64,000 nt of DNA from Cervus elaphus (GCF_910594005.1 NC_057823.1:99868015-99932014), one strand, 5' to 3'. Counted from the stretch's first letter, positions 1 through 10,658 are shown. Made by a program: numbers and translations. Notes: a model not told the origin generated them from the sequence alone.

Positions 1-153
1 GAGAAGGGTGAAATGGTTGGATGGCATCACTGATTTAACGGACATGAGTTTGAGTAAACTCTGGGAGTTGGTGATGGACAGGGAGGCCTGGCGTGCTGCG
101 ATTCATGGGGTCACAAAGAGTTGGACACGATTGAGTGACTGAACTGAACTGAA
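1..153 (+). mobile_element. BovB (RTE) LINE, 3' end
   Basis: Terminal part of a BovB retrotransposon running into the window from the left. It encodes the last residues of the reverse transcriptase frame (the WLDGIT...ELVMDREAWRAA-type stretch) and ends in the BovB tail of short ACTGA repeats instead of poly(A). Its 5' part lies outside the window. Confidence 0.95.
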
Positions 154-560
154 GAAATTAGAATAGATGATACTGCCATGGGAATCTTGCACTTTACCCT
201 AATTTTAAAGCAGTTAATATTTTCTAAAGATTTTTCCATCTCCGTTACATAATATTTGTAGTAACAGTGTAAGCTATGTATTGTGAAGAGGCCTATTTTG
301 CAAATAGGAAGAGACGTTACTGAATCTTCCACGTGACCACAGAGAGTGAGCGCCCTAGCAGTGACCCGGACTCTGAGCCTAAGGCCATATGCATTCTCCT
401 TCCACAGAAATATTGTTTGGTTGTGACATATAAATAGAAATCTGAACAAATGCTGTCAGAAAAAAGAACTATGCTAGACACAGGAAAATAAAGAGACAAA
501 ATAATTTAAAATACCAAAGTGAACATTTTAATGTTGATTTTACAATGGCTTTTTTTTTTT
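154..560. other. unassigned intergenic sequence
   Basis: No repeat or gene recognised. Short open frames on the minus strand show no known domain. It ends in a T-rich tract (about 549-569). Confidence 0.5.
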
Positions 561-703
561 TTTTTTTTTGCCTAGAAAAACGGTATTATTTTTTTTTTTC
601 ATTTATTTTTATTAGTTGGAGGCTAATTACTTTACAATATTGTAGTGGTTTTTGTCATACATTGACATGAATCAATGGCTTTTTGTACATTCCCAATCCT
701 TGG
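561..703 (-). mobile_element. L1_BT 3' end fragment
   Basis: T-rich start (the poly(A) tail on the other strand) followed by the L1_BT 3' UTR signature: the TTGGAGGCTAATTACTTTAC block and the CATACATTGACATGAATCA block. The same blocks occur at 10.8, 34.8, 37.2 and 63.3 kb. Severely 5'-truncated. Confidence 0.8.
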
Positions 704-706
704 TTG

Positions 707-935
707 GGGCTTCCCTGATAGATCAGACGGCAAAGAATCATCCTGCAGTGCGAGAGACCCGGGTTTGATCCCTGGGTGGGGAAGATCCCCTGGAGAAAGA
801 AATGGCAACCCACTCCAATATTCTTGCCTGGAGAACCCCATGGACAGAGAAGCCTAGTAGGCTATAGTCCACGGGGTCTCAAAGAGTCCGACACAACTGA
901 GCAGCTACCATTTCCGCTTTCACTTTCACTTTCTT
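707..935 (+). mobile_element. Bov-tA SINE
   Basis: tRNA-Glu-derived head (GGCTTCCCTG..., B box GGTTTGATCCCTGG) fused to the BovB-derived body (GGCAACCCACTCC..., CAAAGAGTCCGACACAACTG). It sits directly after an L1_BT fragment and ends in a degenerate TTTCACTTTC-type tail. Confidence 0.93.
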
Positions 936-1710
936 TCAGTCCTTTACAATATCGCCTTCCCATCATGGTTCCAGCATCCTCCCTGGTAGGTCCCTATGAC
1001 CTTAGGCGTTCACTTTCTTCCCTGTCTTACTTGCCCTGAGTCCTCCCCCGAGTTGACCCCAAATCACTTCTATCTGCTCTCACAGTACCTCTTTAGCCAG
1101 TCTTCTTCCAGCTTCTGATACAATTTCTACCCCAAACTGACGTGCATCTAGGAATATATACAGATATAGAACCTGGGTGCTTTGCCTTGATATTTGGAGG
1201 TGGGGGACACCAGTAGCCTCCTTCCCTTCCCCCTGCCATGTCACCTAAATTAGGGAGGCAATGACAAAAGGCTGCTAGCTAATTCCTTTCAGTTACCTGT
1301 TAGAAACACTCCCAACCTCACCCTCAACCAGCATATTTCCTGCCATTCATTAGCCAGATATTAGTAAAGATGTGAATAGGGAGAGAACTCATCCATTATA
1401 AGATCTGGGCCATTTCTGATTCTAGCATCCCTGGTCGCACTTTGCCAAGAAAGAAGACTTACTTCAAGACAAAGGCTTTAACTTTGCTGTGTAGAATTTT
1501 CCAGGTTTTTATTGAGATTAAATGGCTGCTATTTGGCAAAGAGTTGTCTTACAAGTAAAGACAGAAGATGCATACAAATAGAATAATGTTTTTATATCAA
1601 GCAACAGGGGTAATTTCAGCAGGCAGAACAAATACTGAGTTAAATACTACCTGTAGAAGAGAAAATAAGGCCAAATAACATTCTGGGTATACTAGAAACA
1701 TTATAATCCT
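936..1710. other. unassigned intergenic sequence
   Basis: Mixed composition with a pyrimidine-rich part at about 1200-1240. No repeat family or coding signal recognised. Confidence 0.5.
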
Positions 1711-1750
1711 ATGTGTGTGTGTGTATATATATACACACACACCTATATAT
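1711..1750. repeat. (TG)n(TA)n(CA)n palindromic microsatellite
   Basis: A TG run, then a TA run, then a CA run, so the tract is its own reverse complement for about 30 bases. A near copy of this design lies at 5106-5140. Confidence 0.9.
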
Positions 1751-2446
1751 CATGGCAAAGGATGATTAGGTTAGTGAAATGGAGCTTTTGGAAAGAAAGC
1801 AATTGGGCTCAGTGTTAAGGAAGCAATTAGAACTTCATGCAGCATTCACTGAACTGCCACTTTATGCCTAGATTGTAACCAGCATTTTAAAATTCTTTGC
1901 TGTTTCCTGGATGCTTCTATTTGAGGTATCATTCTGTGATCTCATAAGTTTGATGACAATCTTTAGTTTCTTGAGTATTCTGCTAAAAGAGGTCTCTGTG
2001 TTCGAACTGAATTCCTGTTGTGATTTTCACTCACTTTGATCTTAGAAAAATGCATTTTGAGATAATGGAAATAGTTAACTCCATGGATTTAGGTAACTGT
2101 ACTTAGCTCATTTTATATACAATAAATAAAGATAATAATTTATTCCATTTACAGAAACATCATTTAATTGTTTGAGGTGTGAGGTAGCCAGACAGAAGGG
2201 TCTGTTCTTCAGTAATTTTTGTTTTCTATTTTCGTATTTATCCCCGACTAAAAATCATGTAGAGAGTATAAGTCTCCTCTTGTATCCCTCTGTCTTAGGG
2301 ACCATAAAACTTAAAGAAGATGGGCTAAGTCTTATCTCTGTGCAGCACTGTGACACATATGTATGAATGTCATCAGATCCTTTTCCCACTACTACCCTCA
2401 CTGACATGTAGTGAATCTCTAAGGAAGAAAAACAAAACAAAATGTT
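1751..2446. other. unassigned intergenic sequence
   Basis: AT-rich. No repeat family or coding signal recognised. Confidence 0.5.
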
Positions 2447-2572
2447 GAGTCTTCCCTGGCAGTCCAGTGGTTAAGACTCCTTGCATCTTATGCAGGGGGC
2501 ATGGGTTTGATCCCTGGTTGTGTGAGCTGAGATCCCACATACCTTGTGGCAAAAAAAAAAAAAAAAAAAAAG
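2447..2572 (+). mobile_element. CHR-type tRNA-derived SINE
   Basis: Head of the form CTTCCCTGGCAGTCCAGTGG, then a pol III B-box-like GGTTTGATCCCTGGTT, then a short body and an A run of about 20. This differs from Bov-tA in lacking the BovB-derived body and in having a true A tail. Typical of cetartiodactyl CHR SINEs. Confidence 0.8.
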
Positions 2573-2642
2573 TTGTCTAAAATCATTAACCCTGATACTC
2601 AAAGAAGGCAAACTAATTGTTTCTCCCCGTAAGTACTGGGGA

Positions 2643-2718
2643 GCACAACCTGGCGTGCTGCAGTCCATGGGGTCGCAAAGAATCGGACACAGCTGAGTGG
2701 CTGAACTGAATTGATATT
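2643..2718 (+). mobile_element. BovB-derived 3' tail fragment
   Basis: About 75 bases matching the shared BovB/BovA 3' tail (CTGGCGTGCTGCAGTCCATG, GGACACAGCTGAGTGG, ending in CTGAACTGAATTG). Too short to tell a truncated BovB from a truncated SINE; the ACTGA-type ending favours BovB. Confidence 0.8.
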
Positions 2719-2975
2719 AAGTATAGTAATAGCAAAAGAATTCTTACAACGTACCAGATACTCTCCTAAGCAATGTGTATACACTATGGTATATAATCCT
2801 CACAAAACCTGGGAGATAGTTGCTAGGGTATCAGATACTATCCTCACTGCACAATTGAGAAAGAAGAGGCAAAGAGAATTTAAGTAATTTCCCCAGGGCC
2901 TCACAACTTTCCTACAGTCTTCAGGCAGTCCAGTCCCCGAAGCAATGGTTTTGGCCATTATGCTAAAATGACCTT
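2719..2975 (-). mobile_element. MIR SINE
   Basis: Diverged reverse-orientation MIR: a TACCAGATACT...TAAGCAATG block, then ATAATCCTCACAAAACC, then a region like 'cacaattgagaaagaagaggc', then AAGTAATTTCCCCAGGGCCTC. The order matches the MIR consensus read on the minus strand. Confidence 0.65.
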
Positions 2976-4584
2976 GAATCTTGAGCTATTAATTATGAGG
3001 GTGTACTAGATGAGTTCTTAAATTTCTATGAAGTTCTAAAATTTAAACTCTTCATAGTATTCTGCAGTCGATATGAATGACTAATAAACCAGATTAATAT
3101 ACATTCCAAGAGAGATTTCTTAAAAAGAAGCTAGCTGACCCAAATTGGTCAGTGTTTAGGCAGTGTAATTAAATGAAGACCATTCAGAGCTGAGATATTT
3201 TCTAAAAGGGTCACCTTCCCTCAGCTTCTTAAGAGATTCATCATGGCAAGCAGCCCATGCCAAAGATAGATCTGGGTCCTGGTTATTTTAATGTGATTTC
3301 ATTTTAAATTAAAACCTAACAGTCTTTTCTTGAATTGAGTCAGAATTCTAAAATTATTTTTAAAATATCATTTAAATGGCCATAGAGTCACTTCTTGAAT
3401 GTTTTTATTTAACGCATGAGTAACAATGTATTTAGTGTTATAAACACATCATATGCTCCTGTGTCGTGAAAACATTTTGCTTCTGCTACTATGGAGGACA
3501 AAATGCTACTAAGTCAATCAGTGACGTTAGTCATCTAAACAGGAGTACAGGGGTAGGGGAGCAAAGCAGAATCTGTAGAAGCACTTTATGAACATGTTAC
3601 TTTACATTCCAGACAGATCCCTCCATTTTTCATATCTATGTCAATACAGAAAAGGGTAAAGAAGCAGATCATTAGGACATGTTGCTCTAGAATATGTGAT
3701 AAATTCCCATAAAGTATGAGTCTTGATAGTTTTATGTAAGTCAAAGTTATATGTTAAATTATTAAGGACATTTGTAATTTCATGTAAGGAATGAGATGAG
3801 ATTTTTATCTGATCATATTGAATGTGTTAGAGATTAAAATTTAACTTACACAAAAATGCAGATATAATAATATATGTTGTACATAAACTGATGATTGTAT
3901 CATCCAGTATCTTATAAACTAAAAGCTTTATTTCAACTACTTAACTTCAATTGTAAAGTGGAAATTCATTTGTATTCAAAATTTTCTGACTTCCCAGAAG
4001 AGATAGTGGGTTCCTAGACCTCTACCAAACAGACAAAAATTAAATTTCTCCTAGCCAGAAGCCACATTGTGCTAATCTTTGTAGAGTCTAACCTGCCACG
4101 TGAATATATATATTTATAGGTAAAATTAAGTTATCATGACTTGGCATGGTGCAAGAAGATTTAAGACAGTGTTTCTCATGTGAGATAACTGAGGACCCAT
4201 TTAAAGAAGTAAAATCAAAATCAAATTACAAATTAATGTTTTGAAAGCATCACAATAATGAAATCATGCTCAGAGCTTTAGTGTAATATGAGTACTGCTG
4301 TTTTGCTTCAGTGTGACTATAGTACTGGAGACTTCATCTGTACTATTTAAAGCTAACATTGGTTGAGAACAATGTCTCAGATATTGTTTTATGTGATTTA
4401 TATTTATGAAGTCCTTTAATTTTCAACACAATTCTATGAAGAAACAAATTTGTCTTAAAAAAAAAATTGCTAAGGCAAGAGATCTTAATTAAATTATCAA
4501 TGTTACACAAATGATGGAGTAAGCTTAAAAATTTGCAATCTGACCACAGAAGTCTCTTAAATACTGCCGGATAAACCCTCTCTC
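2976..4584. other. unassigned intergenic sequence
   Basis: 1.6 kb, AT-rich. No recognised repeat, no open frame above 60 codons until the microsatellite, no splice-site or promoter pattern that I would call. Confidence 0.5.
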
Positions 4585-4618
4585 TATACATATATACATG
4601 TATATGCATATGTGTGTG

Positions 4619-4653
<35 letters not shown>

Positions 4654-4664
4654 ATATATATGTA
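4585..4664. repeat. compound (TA)n/(TG)n microsatellite
   Basis: Alternating TATACATA, (TG)n, (TA)n, (TG)n, (TA)n blocks. It directly abuts the left arm of the inverted repeat. Open frames rich in Tyr/Ile or His/Thr here are artefacts of the repeat. Confidence 0.9.
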
Positions 4665-4669
4665 TCAGT

Positions 4670-4869
4670 ATGAAGCAACCTGTTTCCCTCCTTGCATCAA
4701 GTATGTAAAATATTCGGAAAAGCAGGAGACAACTTTTAGGAACTCCATCTATGTACGTTTCTGCATGCCTAAGAAAGACTGTAATGTGACTTAACATTCA
4801 ATGGTAAATTTTAAGGACCTCCAGCAAATGACCCTTCACTTCCATTACTGTTGTTGGATCTAACTGCAC
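4670..4869 (+). repeat. left arm of a ~190-base inverted repeat
   Basis: The reverse complement of 5782-5974. By eye the arms match at about 88% with roughly 22 substitutions and one 4-base gap. Best blocks are CCCTCCTTGCATCAAGTATG and CCCTTCACTTCCATTACTGT. It is bracketed on both sides by TA-rich microsatellites. Family unknown. Confidence 0.85.
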
Positions 4870-4897
4870 TATATATATGTATGTATATATATATATA
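4870..4897. repeat. (TA)n microsatellite
   Basis: Short TA/TG run between the left inverted-repeat arm and a Bov-tA insertion. Confidence 0.85.
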
Positions 4898-5105
4898 GGC
4901 TTCCCTGGTGGCTCAGTGGTAAAGAATCCGCCTGCAATGCAGGAGCCACAGAAGACATGGGTTCGATCCCTGGGTCAGGAAGACCCCCTGAAGGAGGGCA
5001 TGGCAACCCTCTCCAGTATTCTTGCCTGGAGAATCCCACAGACAGAGGAGCCTGGCGAGCTACATTCCATAGGGTCACAAAGAGTTGGAACGACTGAAGC
5101 AACTT
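4898..5105 (+). mobile_element. Bov-tA SINE
   Basis: Complete-looking element with tRNA-Glu-derived head (GGCTTCCCTGGTGGCTCAGT) and BovB-derived body ending in CAACTTAG. It is inserted within TA/TG microsatellite sequence in the loop of the inverted repeat, so it is younger than the repeat. Confidence 0.95.
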
Positions 5106-5140
5106 AGTGTGTGTGTGTATATATATACACACACACACAC
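5106..5140. repeat. (TG)n(TA)n(CA)n palindromic microsatellite
   Basis: Self-complementary tract immediately after the Bov-tA. Same arrangement as the tract at 1711-1750. Confidence 0.9.
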
Positions 5141-5781
5141 AATTCTATCCCTTTCTACCACTGAATAATGAGTAGATATTTAAAGTGAAATGAAATGTTA
5201 TTGGGGATTAACATCCATATTCCTAACATACAGATGGAGAAAATTTTACCTCTGCCATCTTATGTTATATCACTGGGACTTCTAGATTAAATGGACGAAA
5301 GACGGATTAACAGGAAAAGGGCATACACATTTCCTTTGATATTAATATTTTAATTTTTTGTGTGCATGGAGGTTTTCAGAGAAAAGAAGTTCAAGATGCA
5401 AAGAAGCAGTGGACTTTGGGGATTTATATGCAGTTTAAACAGTGGACTACAAATTGTGGGGAAGTGAAGAGACAAAGGAAAAGGGGTTTGGGCAGTAAGT
5501 ATGGAAGGTAAATTTATGGGAGGAACTTAATGGAAGATCAGGGTTATTTGGTAAGATTTTATGCAGACATATCTCAGCACCACCTCTGTCCCTGGTGAGA
5601 TGGGAAATGCATGTCCTGCCCTTAGGCACATAGAGGGAAGGATATCCTGTGTCTGTCCTAACTCAGTTGCCTTCAGCTCAAAATATCCATCTGCCAGCAT
5701 GGCATATTTTGGGGAGGCAAATTGTGATCCCCTTCACATGGAAATCAGAATCTGACTTTAAAATAAAAGCACAGTGTGAGA
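5141..5781 (+). mobile_element. possible ancient mammalian LTR-like repeat (unnamed)
   Basis: Blocks such as AGTTGCCTTCAGCTCAAAAT, ATGGCATATTTTGGGGAGGC and CTGGTGAGATGGGAAATGCA recall an old interspersed mammalian repeat of LTR type, but I cannot name the family or prove the boundaries. No open frame. It fills most of the loop between the inverted-repeat arms. Confidence 0.35.
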
Positions 5782-5974
5782 GGTGCAGTTGGATCCAACA
5801 ACAGTAATGGAAGTGAAGGGTCATTTACTAGAAGTCCTTCAAGTTGATCATTGTAAGTTAAATCACATTACAGTCTTAGTCATGTAGAAAGGTAAACAGA
5901 TAGAGTTCCCCAAAGTTGTCTCTTGCTTTTCTGAATATTTTACATACTTGATGCAAGGAGGGAAAGAGGTTACT
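5782..5974 (-). repeat. right arm of the ~190-base inverted repeat
   Basis: Reverse-complement partner of 4670-4869. Sequence outside the arms is not shared, so the outer limits are fairly sharp (near 4670 and 5974). Confidence 0.85.
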
Positions 5975-6800
5975 ACATCTTGCTATCTTAGTTTTCGGAA
6001 GTATAATTATGACGTAAGTCATAAAATGTGAGGAGAAGTCAATTGGGTAGGATAGCATCCAACTGTTTAAAAAATTCAAGTGCCCTCAGATTTCTTCCTG
6101 AAGAGAAGTAATAAAGCCCATAACACCTGTCACCGTTTTGGATCTAGTCATCTGGAAGAGCAGTTGATGCAGAAAATCCACCAGCCCTCAGGCGCTAGTC
6201 AGCGCTGACATCAGGTCCTGCCAAGGTTGTTCAGGGCACTTGGATTTGCTTGTGGTGACTCAACGGGCAGTAGGCAAGAGAGAGAGGTCCCAAGACCATT
6301 GTAAGGAGTTGCAGACAGTTTCTGGACTGTCATTCATAAGCCAAAGGAAATGAATATAAAACAGAATTGTTAACGGGTTTTCACCCACTTCCTTCCACTC
6401 AACGGACTTGTGGATTTGCCCGGTGCTCCCTAGACCGAGCCCAGGGCACCCCGGGTCTCCAGGCCGCCCACACAGTGATCCCCTGGCAAGTGGGGCTGAA
6501 CGCTTTCAACAACTGTAGTATTTTTTCCAAAACTCGTTTATGCCATGTTAGTTATTATTCTAAGTGCCTAATTTAGTTTAAATGCTGTCCACATGGCGTA
6601 AAAATGCTGATATTAAATTAGATGTGAGACGATTGTCAAAGGTTGGGGAATGTGAGGAAATCCACATTTGTCACGCAGAGACAAAAATATTGACGTTCAT
6701 ATTCTACTTTAAAGAAAACAAAACTGAAAATAAAGATGTCCTGTGAATACAGGTTAGATAAGAGCTGAAACTGAATCTGTTTGATATATATATATGAATG
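5975..6800. other. unassigned sequence with a local GC-rich patch
   Basis: No repeat recognised. About 6390-6500 is clearly GC-richer than its surroundings, with several CpG in the CCCGGTGCTCC...CACCCCGGGTCTC stretch. Too short and CpG-poor for a CpG island; a 69-codon open frame across it has no known domain. Confidence 0.45.
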
Positions 6801-6992
6801 GATGTGAAAGTTGGTCAGTCATGTCCAACTCTTTGTGATCCCATGGACTATACAGTCCATGGAATTCTCCAGGCCAGAATACTGGAGTGGGTAGCCTTTC
6901 CCTTCTCCAGGGGATCTTCCCAACCCAGGGATCAAACCCAGGTCTCCCACATTGCAGGCAGACTCTTTACCAACTGATCTACCAGGGAAGCT
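6801..6992 (-). mobile_element. Bov-tA SINE
   Basis: Reverse-orientation element: body first (GTCATGTCCAACTCTTTGTG), then the tRNA-like head on the right (GATCTACCAGGGAAGC). TA runs flank both ends, suggesting insertion into a TA tract. Confidence 0.95.
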
Positions 6993-7374
6993 ATATATAT
7001 ATTTGTGTTTTAGGTATTTTTACAAATAAAGGAGCATTATGTCTTTTAAGTTAAATGTGTATGGATATGCTTTCCATAATTATTTTAGGTTAATCATTTC
7101 AAGTTTTTATTGTGCCCGTCAATTAAATTAGTGAAATAAATGGATTATGACATGAATATACTCATCATGTGGTGTGTGTGATTTGGGGTACAGGTAACAA
7201 ATTGCAACATTTCCTGTGCTACTCTCTTAAGAGTTCTACACTTTGCCCCACAGTCAGAGTCCTTCTAACTGACAGCCAAAATCTATCTTGGTGGGGTTTG
7301 AGTCTACCACAATGGATTTGCATTCCTTTTTTGACAAAAATATATATCTATCTGTAGATAAGTAGATAGATGCA
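6993..7374. other. unassigned sequence with short tetranucleotide run
   Basis: AT-rich, ending in a short TATC/GATA plus TGCA run (about 7340-7380) that borders the next SINE. Confidence 0.5.
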
Positions 7375-7593
7375 TGCATGCTAAATCACTTCAGTTTTGT
7401 CCAACTCTTGTGACCCCATGGACTGTAGCCCACCAGGCTCTTTTGTCCATGGGATTCTCCAGCCAAGAATACTGGAGTGGGTTGCCCCATCCTTCTCCAG
7501 GGGCTCTACTCTACCCAGGGATCAAACCTGCATCTCTTACATCTCCCGCATTGACTGGCAGGTTCTTTACCACTAGCACCACCTGGGAAGCCC
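7375..7593 (-). mobile_element. Bov-tA SINE
   Basis: Reverse-orientation Bov-tA with the head at the right (CACCACCTGGGAAGCCC). Contains a small internal expansion around CATCTCTTACATCTCCCGCA. The 77-codon open frame across it is a product of the SINE. Confidence 0.95.
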
Positions 7594-8394
7594 ATATAAT
7601 CCCATAAATTATACTTCATTACATTTTAAAATGAAAGGAAAATGATTTTTCTCAAGGAAAGTGAAACGTTATAGCGTGATTTAGTGTGAGCAGAAAGATA
7701 GTAATGCTAGGATATTAAGTTTTATGTTGATGCTCCTAGTAATCCAAAGATGGCACTAGTGTTTGGAATATGGCAACATCAGTTAACAAATTATTTCCTT
7801 GGTCTGTAAGCTACCCCTGCAACAATAAATGCAAAGAATTTGAAGTCACGTCTTACACCTTGAAAGAATTTGTATCATTCAAAATATGTCTAACTTACAC
7901 TAGAGGAACAATTTATAATTTAAGAGAAGCTGTCTCAATGATAAAGCAAAACTGTCAATGTGTAAAGTATTTCCCAAGAAGCTTGAGCCACTGGTGATAT
8001 ATTCTTTATGCATTGTCATGGGAAAAGGGCCAGTGTTGCTTTCCCTGGATAAGTGCTTTAAAACTAATATCCTACATTGAATCAAATATTGTGACTTCAT
8101 ACGAGTGATTTTTTTTTTTTTTTGTCAATTTATGTCCTGATTAAACCATTTTGTCTGTCAAGGGATAATTCATGATTTCCTTTTCAGTTTTCCTTACTGT
8201 GTATAATTTACACAAATATTTACTTTTCAGTTTGATGTAACATCCAACATTCTTTTTCAACTATATGTAGATAACACACCATGTAAATTACTCATCTGAA
8301 GTTGAAAGCAAACAGCCTTTGTCACCTGAAAGCACAAAACCAAATTCTGTGCTTTTCCACTTACTATCTCTTTATTCCTTTCATCTCCATGGAA
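7594..8394. other. unassigned intergenic sequence
   Basis: AT-rich; a T run at 8109-8123. No repeat or coding signal recognised. Confidence 0.5.
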
Positions 8395-9062
8395 AAGTTA
8401 AGAAATCAATAAAAACATTCTAGAACTAGTGAGTTGAGCAAGGTTGCAGGATACCAATTAACACATAAAAATCAATTATATTTCTGCCTACCAGTAATGA
8501 TCAAGTGAAGAATGAAATTTAAAATACGGTATGCTTTATAACTGCAAAGGAATGAAATTGTTGCCGTTGTGGTTGTTTAGTCGCTCAGTCATGTCTGACT
8601 CTAGCAGCCCCATGGACTATAAGCCCACTAGGCTGCTCTTTCATGAGATTTCCCAGGCAAGAATATTGGAATGGTTGCCATTTCCTTCTCCAGGGGATCT
8701 TCCCAACCCAGGGATTGAACCCATGTCTCCTGAATTGTCAGGCAGAGTCTTTACCGCTGAGCCACCAGGGAAGCCCATACTTAGCCCTAAATACTTAGGT
8801 TTAAATCTAAATTCACAAAAAAAAGGGGGGGTTTTCATGCTATACACCACTAATAAAAGAAATCAACATAGTAAAGATCTTAGTTCTTCCTAAATTGATA
8901 TATAGATTTAACAAAATTCACATCCCAGTGAAAAAGGTTTGCATATATAGAAAATATTATTCTAATATTTGTATGGAAAGGCAGTGGAACTAGAATAAAT
9001 AAAACAGTGCTAAAAATGAAAACTGTGAGATGAATCATTCTACCTGATTCCTTAATTCATTG
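8395..9062 (+). mobile_element. old L1 ORF2 fragment, split by a SINE
   Basis: Left part translates, with breaks, to the L1 region after the reverse transcriptase motif (SKVAGYQ-like, then QLYFCLPV-like). The part right of the SINE continues the same order (AAAGATCTTAGTTCTTCCTA, GTATGGAAAGGCAGTGGAAC). Heavily decayed; subfamily not determined. Confidence 0.75.
8561..8776 (-). mobile_element. Bov-tA SINE inside an old L1
   Basis: Reverse-orientation element (TCGCTCAGTCATGTCTGACT ... GAGCCACCAGGGAAGCCC). The L1 continues on both sides, so the SINE is younger. A 120-codon open frame across it is an artefact. Confidence 0.95.
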
Positions 9063-9722
9063 TATACAAATGACCCTCAACTTTCAATGGTTCAACTTAC
9101 AAGTTTTTGACTCTATAATGTTGTGAAAACACTAGGCTCTTTAGAAACTATATGTTGAATTTTGAATCTTGATTTTTTTTTCCCTCTCTAGTGATGAGTG
9201 GTATAATACTGTCCCAGTCAGCCATAGTCATAGGATAAATAACCAATACACTTAAGAGCATCGTGTATCCAAATAACCATTTTGTTTTTACTTCCAATAT
9301 AATATTTATTCAATACTTTATTATAAAATAAGCCTTGTGTTAGATGATTTTGCCCAACTGCAGGCTCCCCAGGTGGTACAGTTGTTCAAGAACCTGCCTG
9401 CCAAAGCAGGAGATGCAAGAGACATTGGTTCGATCCCAGGGTTGAGATGATCCCCTGGAGAAGGAAATGGCAGCCCATGCCAGTATTCTTGCCTGATAAT
9501 CCCAGGGACTAAGGAGCCTGGTGGGCTACAGTCCATGGGGTCACAAAGAGCTGGACATAACTAAAGAGACTGAACACAGGCTCGTATAAGTGTTCGAAGC
9601 ATGTTTAAGCTACACTAAGCTAAACTGTGATGTATTGAATGTATTTTTGACTTCAAATATTTTCAGCTTGTGATGGGTTTATCAGGATGTAACTGCATCA
9701 TAAGTTGAGGAAGATCTGTGGT
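9063..9722 (+). mobile_element. Tigger-like DNA transposon remnant, split by a SINE
   Basis: The left end (TGACCCTCAACTTTCAATGG) and the reverse complement of the right end (ATCTTCCTCAACTTATGATG) are related, giving terminal inverted repeats. Inner blocks match a non-autonomous Tc1/mariner-Tigger element (TAGATGATTTTGCCCAACTG; AAGTGTTCGAAGCATGTTTA). No transposase frame. Exact subfamily uncertain. Confidence 0.65.
9363..9577 (+). mobile_element. Bov-tA SINE inside the Tigger-like element
   Basis: Plus-strand Bov-tA (GGCTCCCCAGGTGGTACAGT head; ACAGTCCATGGGGTCACAAA body). The host transposon sequence resumes on the right with AGGCTCGTATAAGTGTTCG. Confidence 0.95.
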
Positions 9723-9897
9723 CACATTAATCAAGTCTATGTTCTATAGGAAGAGAGATAAATGTAGTGAACAGAGGCAAGAAATGATCCAGAAATAGTC
9801 TTACACAAATAACGCTCATCTGATGTTTGAGCAAGTTATCCAGGCTATGCAATGGAAGAAACGAAGCCTTTTAGCAATGGTCCCGGAACAAGGCTAT

Positions 9898-10110
9898 GCT
9901 AACTCCCCTCAGTCCTGTCTGACTCTGTGCAACCCCATGGACTGTTGCCCACCAGGCTCCTCTGTCCGTGGGGATTCTCCAGACAAAAATACTGGAGTGG
10001 GGTGCCATTCCCTCCTCCAGGGGATCTTCCCGACCAGGGATCGAAGGCCTCTCACCCGTGGCTCCTGCATTGCAGGCAGATTCTTTACTGCTGAGCCACC
10101 AGGGGAACCC
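9898..10110 (-). mobile_element. Bov-tA SINE
   Basis: Reverse-orientation element, head at the right (GCTGAGCCACCAGGGGAACC). Followed within 20 bases by an A run and GAAA repeats. Confidence 0.95.
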
Positions 10111-10494
10111 ATAGGACACCTTTAATGGGTAAAAAAAAAAAAAAAAGAAAGAAAGAAAGAAAAGTAAATTTTGACTTAAGTCTTGCACCTTATAAAAGTA
10201 ACTTGGAAAGGATCACAAAGTCAAATTTGAAAAAATAAATCTTTAAAAAATAATGCAGAATCTAAGGTTAAGGAAAGAGATCTGGATATCAAAAGCATGA
10301 TCCATAAAGGTAAAAGTGACACATTAGTCTTTTCCATGTGCAGTTGCTTTAAATTTAGAAAATCTGAAAACAAAATCCACTGAATATAATTTATGACATT
10401 GTAAAGCACCTTTCTGTGGTACATACAAAAGGACTGATATTTTGGCTTATTCCTTAGTAATGCATATCAATGATAACAACAAAGCAGTCCTTCA
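10111..10494. other. unassigned sequence with A/GAAA run
   Basis: A16 then (GAAA)n at about 10131-10163, then AT-rich sequence with no recognised repeat or gene. Confidence 0.5.
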
Positions 10495-10531
10495 CTGAGT
10501 ATCTATTACATGGAAAATGTGTGCTAGGTAT

Positions 10532-10658
10532 GCTCTGCTTAGTCACTTGGTCATGTCCAGCTCTGCGACCCCATGGACTGCAGCCCACCAGGCTCCTCTG
10601 TCCATGGGGACTCTCTAGGCAAGAATACTGGAGTTGGGGGCCATGTCCTCCTCCAGGG
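10532..10658 (-). mobile_element. BovA monomer / truncated Bov-tA
   Basis: Contains only the BovB-derived body, without the tRNA-like head. The 11-base GTGCTAGGTAT occurs on both sides and is the probable target-site duplication within the MIR. Confidence 0.9.

Noticed and set aside
4343..4678. 111-codon minus-strand frame rich in Tyr, Ile, His and Thr
   Set aside because: Produced by translation of TA/TG microsatellites.
4898..4970. tRNA-Glu-like sequence with B box
   Set aside because: This is the head of a Bov-tA SINE; it lacks the cloverleaf 3' half, and the same head recurs in all Bov-tA copies in the window. Not a tRNA gene.
6390..6500. CpG island or promoter
   Set aside because: Too short, CpG density too low, and no TATA, initiator or downstream exon can be supported.
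8531..8893. 120-codon plus-strand open frame
   Set aside because: Crosses a reverse-orientation Bov-tA and L1 debris; no conserved domain.
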